Assembly: GCA_036365515.1 (NCBI GenBank)
Contig: CM070875.1
Coordinates: 105,194,628 to 105,258,627, forward strand
Reading direction: 5' to 3'
Length of the DNA: 64,000 nt
Source: Torymus aiolomorphi
Taxonomy: Eukaryota; Arthropoda; Insecta; Hymenoptera; Torymidae
In this document: piece after piece, positions 18,516-27,303 of the stretch
How positions within the stretch are numbered: position 1 is the stretch's first letter
Layout of the letters: each line of letters starts with the position of its first letter
Program-made: the position numbers and the translations under genes
Notes under the pieces: model-generated
Database searches by the model: none
Told to the model about the DNA's origin: nothing
The model's input: only the letters and a program-made list of their open reading frames with translations

Positions 18516-18950
18516 AATTAAAAGATTATGTCAAATGAAAAAAGCGAGAAGGATGTGATATTGTGAAAATTTCAACGAAAAAAATGCTTAGTTAATCCCA
18601 TGTATGATTTACTCAGGCTGGGAGACGTCAAAAGTTTTATCTATACAAGAATATCAAGAAAGCTTTGATTCTCAGTGATTATCAGTTCATAAACTTGCTG
18701 TGTTTTTTTAACAAGATTATGTGTGGATAATGAGTTACTAATTTACGTAGTTTCAATCAGTAATAATTTCAAGAACTTATATCTAACTCATATCTCATAA
18801 AAGATTATGTCAAATGAAAAAAGCGAAAAGGATGTGTTATTGTGAAAATTTCAACAAATAAAAGTGCTCAGTTACTCTCGTGTATGATTTTCCTAGAGTG
18901 GAAGACTTCAAAAGTTTTATCTATACAAGAATATCAAGAAAGCTGATCAA
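18490..18950. repeat. Direct repeat of about 300 bp, also present at 26700-26880
   Basis: AAAAGATTATGTCAAATGAA and the following ~150 bp occur at about 18516 and at 18799. The CAAGAATATCAAGAAAGCTT / GTTTCAATCA(G)TAATAATTTC segment at 18650-18790 recurs at 26730-26880 beyond the BEL insertion. Confidence 0.7.
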
Positions 18951-18997
18951 GATAATTCTCTAGCTGATCTTTGTTCTACATTAGGTCTTTTAATTAT

Positions 18998-19260
18998 TGT
19001 TTTATATTGAATGGATGTTGGATCGTGGACTGGAGAGGTTCAAATGAAATGCGCCTTTCGTGTAGAGAGTGGTGATATGGCTTTATTGAGGGTTCCGTCG
19101 TGCCTCTGGGCGTACAATCGTTGCTGTCTCTCTTGGCCGTCGCGCGTGAGGGGCAGTAAGAGAGACGCGTGGAGAGCGCTGACTGGCACGGCTCTCTCAC
19201 GCATGTATAGGTAGCCGGAGTAGGGGAATGCTCTCGGCTGGTCGCGTTGAATCCCGAACA
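18998..19260 (-). repeat. BEL/Pao 3' LTR
   Basis: 263 bp, TGTTTTATATTG ... CCCGAACA. It lacks about 52 bp that are present in the other LTR (after GGCCGTCGCGCGT), where it has GAGGGGC. Otherwise it differs by a handful of substitutions, giving a modest age. Confidence 0.93.
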
Positions 19261-21424
19261 TTCCACCCACCTTCACCAAACTGGCGAATGGTCCTTATTC
19301 AGCAGGGTGGAGTCAGACGACCTTGGCGATGGGGCGACGAAGAGTTGTAGTGGTCGTGCGAAGCTCCACGACACGGGTGAGGCCATCACTCCCTGGATGG
19401 ATGGCTGTGATGCGTGCGATGGGCCATTTGGATGGCGGCGTGAGCTCGTTGCGAACGAGAACGAGTTCGTCCACGGTGACTGAGGGTTGCGGCTGTCTCC
19501 ACTTCATACGTGAATGCAGAGCCGTCAAGTACTCTGTGGACCACCTGGCCCAGAAATGTTGCGTCATCTGGCTGATTAAAAGCCAGCGTTTTCCTGGACG
19601 CACATTGGCGTCGGTGAGGTCTTCTTCAGGCACTAAAAATGACGAACGCTGTATATGAAAATGTGACGGTGAAAGGAAATCAAGGTCAGACGGATCATCA
19701 GTGAGAGCAGTTAAAGGTCTCGAATTTAGGCAGGCTTCAATTCGGCACATGAGGGTAGCGAGTTCGGAAAAGGTGAGAACTTGTTCTCCAATGACTCGGC
19801 GTATATGATGTTTCGCCGATTTAACTGCGGCTTCCCAAATGCCACCAAAATGAGGCGCACCGGGAGGATTGAAGATCCAAGAAGTTCCTTCTAGAGCGAG
19901 AGAGCTAACAACATGAGATGAGAAAGACGACGCAGCATCGACTATTTCTCTTAATTGAACGTCAGCACCTACGAAGTTTGTTCCCGGATCTGTGTATAAT
20001 TCCATGCAATGACCTCTACGAGCTGTAAATCGATGGAAGGCAGCGATAAACGCTTCACTCGTGTAGTCTTCGACTACCTCGATGTGTACGGCTCGGGTAG
20101 CCATGCAGATAAAAATCGCGATGTAACCTTTCATGGTGCCTTTTCCCCTAGTCTTAGTAAGACGAAGCTGAATGGGATCGGCGTAGTCGACGCCTGAGCA
20201 CTCGAATGGCGGAGAAGGGCACACTCGAGCCTTCGGCAACTCACTCATTAATTGAGTTGGCACTCGAGCGGCCTGGCGCAAGCATGTGAGGCAGGCTCTG
20301 ATGACTTTCTTAACCGCGGATCGACCTTTCACTATCCAGTACTGACGTCTGAGTGTGGCAAGCGTTAATTGAGTGCCACCATGAAGAGTGCGATGATGAG
20401 CATCTCTAATTAACAACGTTGTAAAGTGACAATCAGCAGGTAAAATTAGTGGATGCTTAGCATCTTCTTCGAGAAGAGAGTGAGAGAGTCGACCGTCCAC
20501 CCTGAGCAAATGATTTTGTATCATGGGAGTTAATGGCAAAAGTGTACTTTTCGTTGAAAGTTTACCTTTTCGCTGTAACTGTTGGAGTTCAAATTTAAAA
20601 TACGCTGTTTGAACTAGATAGATCAGACAAAGTCTGGTGTTCTCAATCTCACTAGCACTTATTTCCTCCGAAGTCAGAGTGTGATGGCATAGTAGGGATT
20701 GAAGAACAGTACGAAAACTAACAACCGTACTTGCAGTTGCTTCACGTTCAGCTTTCGTGCAGATTCTGTAGATGAATCTAAAACAGTACGCTGCTAATCG
20801 ATATAACTTATTTACCGACGAATATTTGTTGATAAGACTCCAAATTTCTGGTGTATTCTCAACAGAATTTGGCATGTCTTTGCTCGCGACTAGAGTATGA
20901 CTAGGTTGAATATTCAAACTATTTACCGCAAAATTAAGCTCATCATGAGCCTTTGACCACGACTCGTGATTTTCGGAGAGCGAGGTGGGACCTTTCCACC
21001 ATAAACTATGCGAAGCTAACTTTGAGGGTTCAATACCTCGTGAAATGACATCGGCGGGGTTGTCCGCTGATCGCACGTGATGCCAATATGCATCAGGTAG
21101 CAGAGTGTGAATCTCTGAACACCTGTTAACTACAAACACGCCCCATCTAGATGGGTGGTCTTTGAGCCAAAAGAGAACGTCTACAGAATCGGACCATAGA
21201 TGAATACTATCGATTTTACTTGGGAAGGATTCGATGAACGTGTGAGTCAATCGTGCAAATAGCAATGCAGCGCAAAGCTCTAAGCGAGGTACGCTTAACG
21301 TTTTCAGTGGAGCTACTCGCGTTTTGGCCACTTGAAGTGTGACTAGAACATTTTGGTTTTGAATTAAGCGCAGACAGATTACTGCACCATAAGCAAATTT
21401 AGAAGCATTGTGGCATGTATCCAC
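19261..21424 (-). CDS. BEL/Pao Pol C-terminal part: RNase H, integrase, DUF5641-like tail
   Basis: The frame runs 21424-19313 (703 codons). It begins with an RNase H-like segment (YGAVICLRLIQ, LPRLELCAALLFARL, LWSDSVDVLFWL). An integrase zinc finger follows (H..H in AHHRTLHGG, then CLTCLRQ), then the catalytic core: GVDYADP (first Asp), ELYTDPGTNFVGA (second Asp; family usually SDNGTNF) and GGIWEAAVK (Glu). The end, WPIARITAIHPGSDG and VVELRTTTTTLRRP, is the conserved DUF5641 tail of BEL elements. It lies directly against the 3' LTR. The triad is complete here, but upstream Pol is broken. Confidence 0.92.
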
Positions 21425-21850
21425 TCCAGCGAGGGATTTTAATCAGACTAATAGAATGAAGATCTTGCAACCAAGTCTGCCACCGATTTGAGATATCGAG
21501 AGGAAGATCTTCATCCCAACTAACCTTCAGAATCCACAAAGACTGCATAATAATTTTTGCGGTTATTACGATAGGAGCCAACCACCCCATGGGGTCGAAG
21601 ATGCGAACAATTCTAGAGAGAACCGAACGTTTGGTAGATGCCGAATCAACGGGGGCATCTTCGATATGAAAACTAAAGAAATCTGTGTTAGGTTGCCAAT
21701 CAATACCTAGAATTGGTACAGATGTTTCTGAGGCGAATAAAGTAATAAAATCAGCAGCTAACATATTCGAGGGTAAATAAGAAAGTTCTTCAGCATTATT
21801 CGAAGTCCACTTTCGAAGATTAAGATGACCTTACTTGAAGAGTTGAATTA
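21399..21850 (-). pseudogene. BEL/Pao Pol, RT-RNase H connection
   Basis: LAADFITLFASETSVPILGIDW and DPMGWLAPIVITAKIIMQSLW are the Pao RT-connection signature (DP-x-G-x-L-x-P). The preceding LRKWTSNNAEEL is readable up to about 21840, where a frameshift separates it from the RT. It overlaps the next frame near 21424, a second shift. Confidence 0.88.
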
Positions 21851-21851
21851 A

Positions 21852-23066
21852 CTAATCTTGTTTCTGCAAAACTTCTTCAAAAGAGTGTGCACCAGAAAGC
21901 ACATTATCAGAATACATTTCTGAGCGAACAACTTCAGCTGCGATCGGATAAGTTATGCCATAATCTTCGGCTAGTCTCAAGAGTGTGCGTATGGCTAGAA
22001 ACGGCGAACAGGCCAATCCATATGTCACTGTGGTTAATCGATAAACTTTAATGGGTTCACTGTTGTTAAAACGCCATAAAATCGACTGAAAAGGTTGATC
22101 ACATTGTTCGACACCAATTTGTCTGAATATTTTTTCCACGTCAGCTGAAAGTGCGATCTTATACCTACGCCAGGCACAGATCAAAGCGACGGGATTCTGG
22201 AGAAGATTGGGTCCAACGTGTAGAAGATCGTTGACCGAGACCCCTGTTTTGGTTTTACTCGAACCATTAAACACAATACGTAATTTGGTAGTTGTACTGG
22301 TTTCCTTCCACACACCATGATGTGGTAAGAAGGCCTGACTTTTGTTAGACAATGAATCGAAATTCGAAGAGAGAGACATGTGACCTAAGTCAATGTATTC
22401 CTTTATGAATTCAGTATAAGCTAATTTCAGTTTTTCGTCTTTAGCGAACTTTGCTTCGAGACGATTGAGTGCGCGTAATGCGGCAGTGGGAGGGCACTCG
22501 AGATGAGCAGAACTCAACTGGTCTCGACTTTTCCAGGGTAGACTTACTATATATTGCCCTGTTTCATCTTGACGAGTTGTTTTTCGATAAAAATCCTCGC
22601 ATGCTTGTTCGTCAGGCGAGTAAGATTTTTTGTTATTAACTATCTCCTCCGCCCTCCAAAAATCTTGTACGAGCTCCAAAAGTTTGGCTTCATGCTCGCA
22701 GCTGTCCGAACAATGAAAAGATATTGATTCTAACCCCATTTCTGAAGTTGACGAAGAGAGATTATCTGTCAAAAGCCATCCAAGTTTGGAACTAAGTGCT
22801 ATCGGCTGAAGACTTTGGCCCTTAGCAATTTGATTTTCAATGATTTGCGCATAGGCGCTTGCACTGAGAATAATATCGATGCGTGATGGTTCAAAATACA
22901 TGGGGTCTGCTAGCTGCAGCCCTCTCAAGTGTTCGAAATTAGTATTACCACCTACGACGGGAGGCTTATACGAAGATAATCTTGGTAAGATTATAGTATC
23001 CACTTCTAGAGAATAAGTTGGATCAAAATGAGGTTGTATAGTAAGACAAGCTACCTTCGAAGACAT
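21852..23066 (-). CDS. BEL/Pao reverse transcriptase
   Basis: 404 codons. The N-terminal half is the A17-protease tail and linker (LGWLLTDN, then FYRKTTRQDETGQYIVSLPW). The RT palm includes LPHHGVWK, TTKLRIVFNGSSKTKTGVS (family: RVVFDGS), LSADVEKIFRQIGV (first Asp) and TVTYGLACSPFLAIRTL. The active-site box reads YSDNVLSG where BEL elements have YVDD-x-LSG: the second Asp is Asn, which should abolish polymerisation. The frame ends just after, at a shift near 21850. Confidence 0.92.
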   Translation of the reverse strand: MSSKVACLTIQPHFDPTYSLEVDTIILPRLSSYKPPVVGGNTNFEHLRGLQLADPMYFEPSRIDIILSASAYAQIIENQIAKGQSLQPIALSSKLGWLLTDNLSSSTSEMGLESISFHCSDSCEHEAKLLELVQDFWRAEEIVNNKKSYSPDEQACEDFYRKTTRQDETGQYIVSLPWKSRDQLSSAHLECPPTAALRALNRLEAKFAKDEKLKLAYTEFIKEYIDLGHMSLSSNFDSLSNKSQAFLPHHGVWKETSTTTKLRIVFNGSSKTKTGVSVNDLLHVGPNLLQNPVALICAWRRYKIALSADVEKIFRQIGVEQCDQPFQSILWRFNNSEPIKVYRLTTVTYGLACSPFLAIRTLLRLAEDYGITYPIAAEVVRSEMYSDNVLSGAHSFEEVLQKQD

Positions 23067-23401
23067 ATACCTTGAATGTGCGTATGACTGGTTCTACAAT
23101 CTAATGAGAGCAAGTTACATAAAGCTTGTGTAACAAGTGAAATTTGAGATCCGGGGTCGTTGAGAGCACGAACTTGAATTTTGGTTCCGTTAGGACCAAG
23201 GGCGTTAACCCTAGCGGTAGCTAAAAGTACTCCTGTACATTTAGTACTTTCTCCACGATTAAGGGAGACTGCTTGATGAGCAGATTGAATGTCTTTTGAA
23301 ATGACAAGATTGCCACAATTTGGGCTAGGGGTGCTGGACACAGAGTCAATCAGATCAGTATGCGATGAACTGATTACTTGATTGCTGTCAGTGTGCACCA
23401 A
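23051..23401 (-). CDS. BEL/Pao aspartic protease (A17-like)
   Basis: 116 codons with VLLATARVNALGPNGTKIQV and ALNDPGSQISLVTQALC. The catalytic site should be D-S/T-G-S; here it is D-P-G-S. It overlaps gag by 14 bp in another frame and the RT frame by 16 bp. This is consistent with one ancestral gag-pol frame broken by indels, not with programmed shifts. Confidence 0.85.
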   Translation of the reverse strand: MVHTDSNQVISSSHTDLIDSVSSTPSPNCGNLVISKDIQSAHQAVSLNRGESTKCTGVLLATARVNALGPNGTKIQVRALNDPGSQISLVTQALCNLLSLDCRTSHTHIQGICLRR

Positions 23402-24629
23402 AGTGTGATTTAGCTTTGCAAAGAAAGCATCGATACGTGGAAGTACAATTTTTAACGTTGTGCTTTCCTAAACAATTGTAACAAAGATTAGAAGATCTGA
23501 TCAATTCCTTTCGCTCAGGAATTGTTTTATTGAGAAATCGTTCACATCTAGTTGTAAAATGATGTTGATTACAAATTGAACATTTCTTTTTTGTTGGGTT
23601 AGAAGATGAGGTTTGATGCGAATATACCGACTGAGCATTGTCATGTTCTGATTTACGAGATTTTAAATTTGTGGATTGAGCTCTTGAGTTATTTGTTGAC
23701 GACGATCTAGTGCCAGCTTCGATGGCCTCTAGAGTGAGGGTTTGACTACGAAGAAAAGCTTGAAGTTGTTCCATTGTCGGAGGATCGACACTATCACATA
23801 GCTGCTTCTCCCATTCTTTACGAGTATTTAAATCAAAACGATTGAGCGTAAAATGAACAATTAAATCACTACCTAACGAAGCCGCTCTATTTAGAGAGGT
23901 CAGACTAGCGATGGGATTGAAAATTTCCCTATAAATCCGTTTGATTTCCGACAAAGAATCTGCCTTCATGGATTTAACTGAAAAGATTTCTGAGATGTGA
24001 GAGCTCACAATGCGACGTTGATTCTCGTAATATTCGATTGAAGCTGTCCATGCTCGGTCATAATTATCACCAGAAATTGGAAGCAATTTAATTTTCTCAA
24101 GTGCTTCACCCGTAAGGTGAGTGCGAAGATAATGCAATTTTAGAACAGGCGTTAAATCTTCGCGACGATGTATGACTGAACGAAAGACGTCTCTAAAATT
24201 TTCCCAATCCGAGAATTTCCCCGAAAACTTTGGTAAATCTACCTTCGGTAAAGATTGAAACGAAACGTTAGTTGATTGGGCTGAACCTGTAGTAACTGGG
24301 GCAGCATTCGAATTAGAAGAACTTTGAGCAGCATCTCTAGTTTTAATAAATTCTAAGAAGTCAAGAAAATCTCCTCTGCGGTCGTAGAAACTATCCTCAA
24401 CCAGATCACAGAGATTAGTTGTAAAATAGGCATGTTTTCTATCTAGACCTTCAATGAGCATGAGTTTCTCGTGATTCTCACGAAAAGTCGTATAATTTGC
24501 TTCAAGTCCGGCTAAACGCGATTCTGCATAACCTTTCGTCATGTTATCTTTACCCTTAGATTTCAAATTTTTAAAAGAATTTGCAATTTTAACTTGAAGC
24601 TCCATCTGCTTAGCATGAAACTCCTCCAT
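23388..24629 (-). CDS. BEL/Pao Gag (DUF1759 and zinc knuckles)
   Basis: 413 codons. An N-terminal coiled coil (MEEFHAKQMELQVKIANSFK onward) leads to the DUF1759 core at about residues 125-290: LPKVDLPKFSGKFSDWENF, FRSVIHRREDLTPVLKLHYL, LTGEALEKIKLL. The nucleocapsid part at about 345-413 has CSICNQHHFTTRC and NLCYNCLGKHNVKNC plus YRCFLCKAKSHFGAH. It is intact to the gag-pol junction, where the frame is lost after the third zinc knuckle. The ATG at 24629 starts right after the leader. Confidence 0.93.
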   Translation of the reverse strand: MEEFHAKQMELQVKIANSFKNLKSKGKDNMTKGYAESRLAGLEANYTTFRENHEKLMLIEGLDRKHAYFTTNLCDLVEDSFYDRRGDFLDFLEFIKTRDAAQSSSNSNAAPVTTGSAQSTNVSFQSLPKVDLPKFSGKFSDWENFRDVFRSVIHRREDLTPVLKLHYLRTHLTGEALEKIKLLPISGDNYDRAWTASIEYYENQRRIVSSHISEIFSVKSMKADSLSEIKRIYREIFNPIASLTSLNRAASLGSDLIVHFTLNRFDLNTRKEWEKQLCDSVDPPTMEQLQAFLRSQTLTLEAIEAGTRSSSTNNSRAQSTNLKSRKSEHDNAQSVYSHQTSSSNPTKKKCSICNQHHFTTRCERFLNKTIPERKELIRSSNLCYNCLGKHNVKNCTSTYRCFLCKAKSHFGAH

Positions 24630-25084
24630 TTTGAAATCAAATAATTGGAGTAGTAACGAATTTGACTATTTAAACTTTTGTATTGAGTTAACTATTCTTG
24701 CCCACTCGAGAGTAGAACAAGAAATAGTGAGAGTTATTACATCTAAGTCTTAACCTAGGTTATAATACTTATGCTAGTATGAACGTAGATGCGCTTGAAG
24801 ATGCAACGTTGAGTGCGTCTGCTAACGTTCCCACGATGAGTCAGCTGATGATCCACAGCTTTGTCTGCTCGAAGAAAGGTACTGCAGGCGTTGTAATCTG
24901 CTACCCTGTAGTCAGGAATGCATCCAGATGTAGGCCAGCAATCGAAGTTGCAGGAAAGGTGAAGTATCAGCGGACAGTAGTCAAGTCGTCATCTGCAGTT
25001 GGTAGCACCGTTGCCTTGAGTTGAATGCAGTCGTTATCCAAGTAAACTGCAAGGTCAAGTAATATAAGTAAATTGCAATTATAA

Positions 25085-25520
25085 GTAATTGCACCCAAGA
25101 TCAAACTCAACAGTGATGTGATTCCCAAGTTCATATATGATTAACCCAAGTTTAAACTAAATAAGGCCAAGTTCACCAGGTTCAAGTGAACTAAACCAAA
25201 TTCTAACAAAGTCCAAGTTCACCAAGATCAATTACAATTAATCCAAGTTCAAACAAAGAAAGTCCAAGTTCACCAAGATCAATTACAATTAATCCAAGTT
25301 CAAACAAGAAAGGCCAAGTTCACCAAGATCAATTACAATTAATCCAAGTTCAAACAAGAAAGGCCAAGTTCAAGCTAAATAAGGCCACGTTCACCAAATT
25401 CAAGTAAAAGTAAACCAAGTTCAAACAAAGAAAGGCCAAGTTCAAGCTAAATAAGGCCAAGTTTACCAAGATCAATTACAATTAGTCCAAGTTCAAAAAG
25501 AAAGGCCAAGTTCAACTAAA
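25085..25520. repeat. BEL leader tandem array I (AT-rich, about 55 bp unit)
   Basis: Repeats of CCAAGTTCACCAAGATCAAT, TACAATTAATCC and AAGTTCAAACAAGAAAGG, about seven to eight imperfect units. It is non-coding and lies in the 5' leader of the element. Confidence 0.85.
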
Positions 25521-25579
25521 ATAAATTGGAACGATACGTGTGTTCAGTTAATGGGCCAATGTATCCTTCGCTTCCTGAA

Positions 25580-25840
25580 GCCACGTGGGTAGTCCTTGAC
25601 TTGGCTTGCTTGGACCCCGTAGCGCGCCGACACGTGAGTAACGCCTGACTTGATTCGTGTGAGCCCCGTAGCGTGTAGGCTCCACGCGGGTACTCCTTGA
25701 TTTGTCTGTTGTAGACCCCGTAGCGTGTACGCCGCACGCGGGTAGTCTGCGGCTTGAGTGATGTGGACCCCGTGCGTGTACGCTGCATGCGGGTTATCCC
25801 TGTGTTGGCTCGTGCGAGCCCGTAGAATCGTTGCTCTTGT
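25580..25840. repeat. BEL leader tandem array II (GC-rich, about 58 bp unit)
   Basis: Four to five units containing CCCCGTAGCG(T/C)G, ACGC(C/T)GCACGCGGGTA and CTTGA..TG. Short minus-strand frames across it are artefacts of the repeat. Confidence 0.8.
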
Positions 25841-26251
25841 CAGCAACAATTAATTGATCATCGTACGATCGCGATAACTCTTGAGCGGGTTTTACAATAC
25901 GTGCTCCACTTAATTGAAGATTGCCACTTGTTGTTGAGTCGATAGACGCGTACACTCCACGGCGTTTTAGAAGATGGGAAGAATAGCAATTGATGTGCTA
26001 TTTCCCCTAGGAACCCTTAGAGATTGGCTTCCGAGTGCGCGCGACGGCGGAACAAACGAGAGAGAGACAGCAACGTACGCGCGAAGTCGGCATGCGGGCA
26101 CATGCGACTGTATCGGCACTCACGACCACAAACACTTTGATGCGTACCTGTGAAGAAGAAATGACTATCTCCACGCCACTCGAAAGTAGACGTATAAGAT
26201 AGAAAATGGTGTCGTCTTCGTTATGGCCATAATTATGTCCTCCCCCTAGAT

Positions 26252-26267
26252 CCGGCTCGAAGGACCA
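26252..26267 (-). other. BEL primer-binding site, complementary to tRNA-Tyr
   Basis: Plus strand CCGGCTCGAAGGACCA ends in CCA two bases before the 5' LTR. It equals the 3' end expected for an animal tRNA-Tyr (acceptor TCGAAGG, discriminator A). Its complement is the primer site. Confidence 0.8.
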
Positions 26268-26269
26268 AA

Positions 26270-26584
26270 TGTTTTATATTGAATGGATGTTGGATCGTGG
26301 ACTGGAGAGGTTCAAATTAAATGCGTCTTTCGTCTAGAGAATGGTGATATGGCTTTATTGAGGGTTCCGTCGTGCATCTGGGCGTACAGCCGTTGCTGTC
26401 TCTCTTGGCCGTCGCGCGTAAACTGAGCCGGCCGGCGCTGCGAAGTGCCGTCGGCGTGTCTTGGTCGAATGGAGAGGCGGTAAGAGAGACGCGTGGAGAG
26501 CGCTGACTGGCACGGCTCTCTCACGCATGTATAGGTGACCGGAGTAGGGGAATGCTCTCGGTTGGTCGCGTTGAATCCCGAACA
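26270..26584 (-). repeat. BEL/Pao 5' LTR
   Basis: 315 bp, TG ... CA, including the extra GAGCCGGCCGGCGCTGCGAA segment absent from the 3' LTR. It is followed by the ATTAT duplication. Confidence 0.93.
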
Positions 26585-26994
26585 ATTATCGATGCTTTAC
26601 TGGTTCTAAGATTTCTAAAGGTAAACTAGCATTATTAAAACCTAGAAATAGTAAGATGTAAGATTTTCTCAGATTCTATTTTAGAAGTACATCATGCTCA
26701 AGTACTTTATATCAAAAAGTTATATCCATACAAGAATGTCAAGAAAGCTTTTATTCTTAGTGATTCTTAGTTCATAAATTTGTTGGGTTTTAATTTACAA
26801 GACTATGTATGGGTTATTAATTTAAGTAGTTTCAATCAATAATAATTTCAAGAAGTTATATCTACTATAAAAGAATATCGAGAAAGATTTTTTCTCACAA
26901 TGATTCTTAGTTTATAAACTTTTGTTTTTAATTTTGTAAGATGTGTAGCAAGTGATAATTTTAACAATTCCAAGTATTGACAATCTCTCTTTGT

Positions 26995-27118
26995 CTTTCC
27001 CCCCCTCTCTCTCTATCTCTCTCTCCCTCCCTCCCTTTCACCTCTCTCCATCTCACCCCTTCTCCCCCTGCCCCTCATCCCGCCCCCTCTCCCACGCCCT
27101 CTCTCTCTCAACATCCGT
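26995..27118. repeat. CT-rich microsatellite (left arm), mirrored by GA at 37045-37115
   Basis: (CT)n/(CCCT)n interruptions. The counterpart in the right arm is (GA)n/(GGGA)n. Length and composition differ between arms, as expected for independent slippage since duplication. Confidence 0.85.
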
Positions 27119-27303
27119 CAAACTGAGTACCAAAAACTTTAATGAGAGCTTAAATATTTTTTTTATACAATCAACACGTTTTTTGAAAGATAATTTTTTA
27201 AGTACGTTCTTACAATACAATTTGTCTAGTCCTTTTAATTCTTCTAGTCTCATCTATTCAATTAGCAATCTTTACAAAATGGTAATAATTTTTTTCATGA
27301 CTG

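Larger units (their letters stand above)
24630..26251 (-). other. BEL/Pao 5' leader
   Basis: Non-coding between the primer site and gag. Besides the two arrays it holds a stretch rich in stem-forming sequence next to the primer site (25850-26250) that may carry packaging or translation signals; none can be named from sequence. An 81-codon plus-strand frame at 24779 has no recognisable family. Confidence 0.6.
18998..26584 (-). mobile_element. BEL/Pao LTR retrotransposon
   Basis: The LTRs start TG and end CA (18998-19260 and 26270-26584) and are flanked by a perfect ATTAT duplication (18993-18997, 26585-26589). The right arm of the big inverted repeat shows the empty site at about 38111. The order on the minus strand is 5' LTR, tRNA-Tyr-type primer site, 1.6 kb leader with tandem repeats, gag, protease, RT, RNase H, integrase, purine-rich GAAGGTGGGTGGAA and 3' LTR. 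The coding shows several frameshifts and altered catalytic residues, so this copy is inactive. Confidence 0.95.

Noticed and set aside
19011..19658. Plus-strand frames over the BEL 3' LTR and integrase end
   Set aside because: Antisense shadows of the Pol gene and LTR.
24779..25024. 81-codon plus-strand frame upstream of BEL gag
   Set aside because: Within the antisense of the retrotransposon leader; no family motif.
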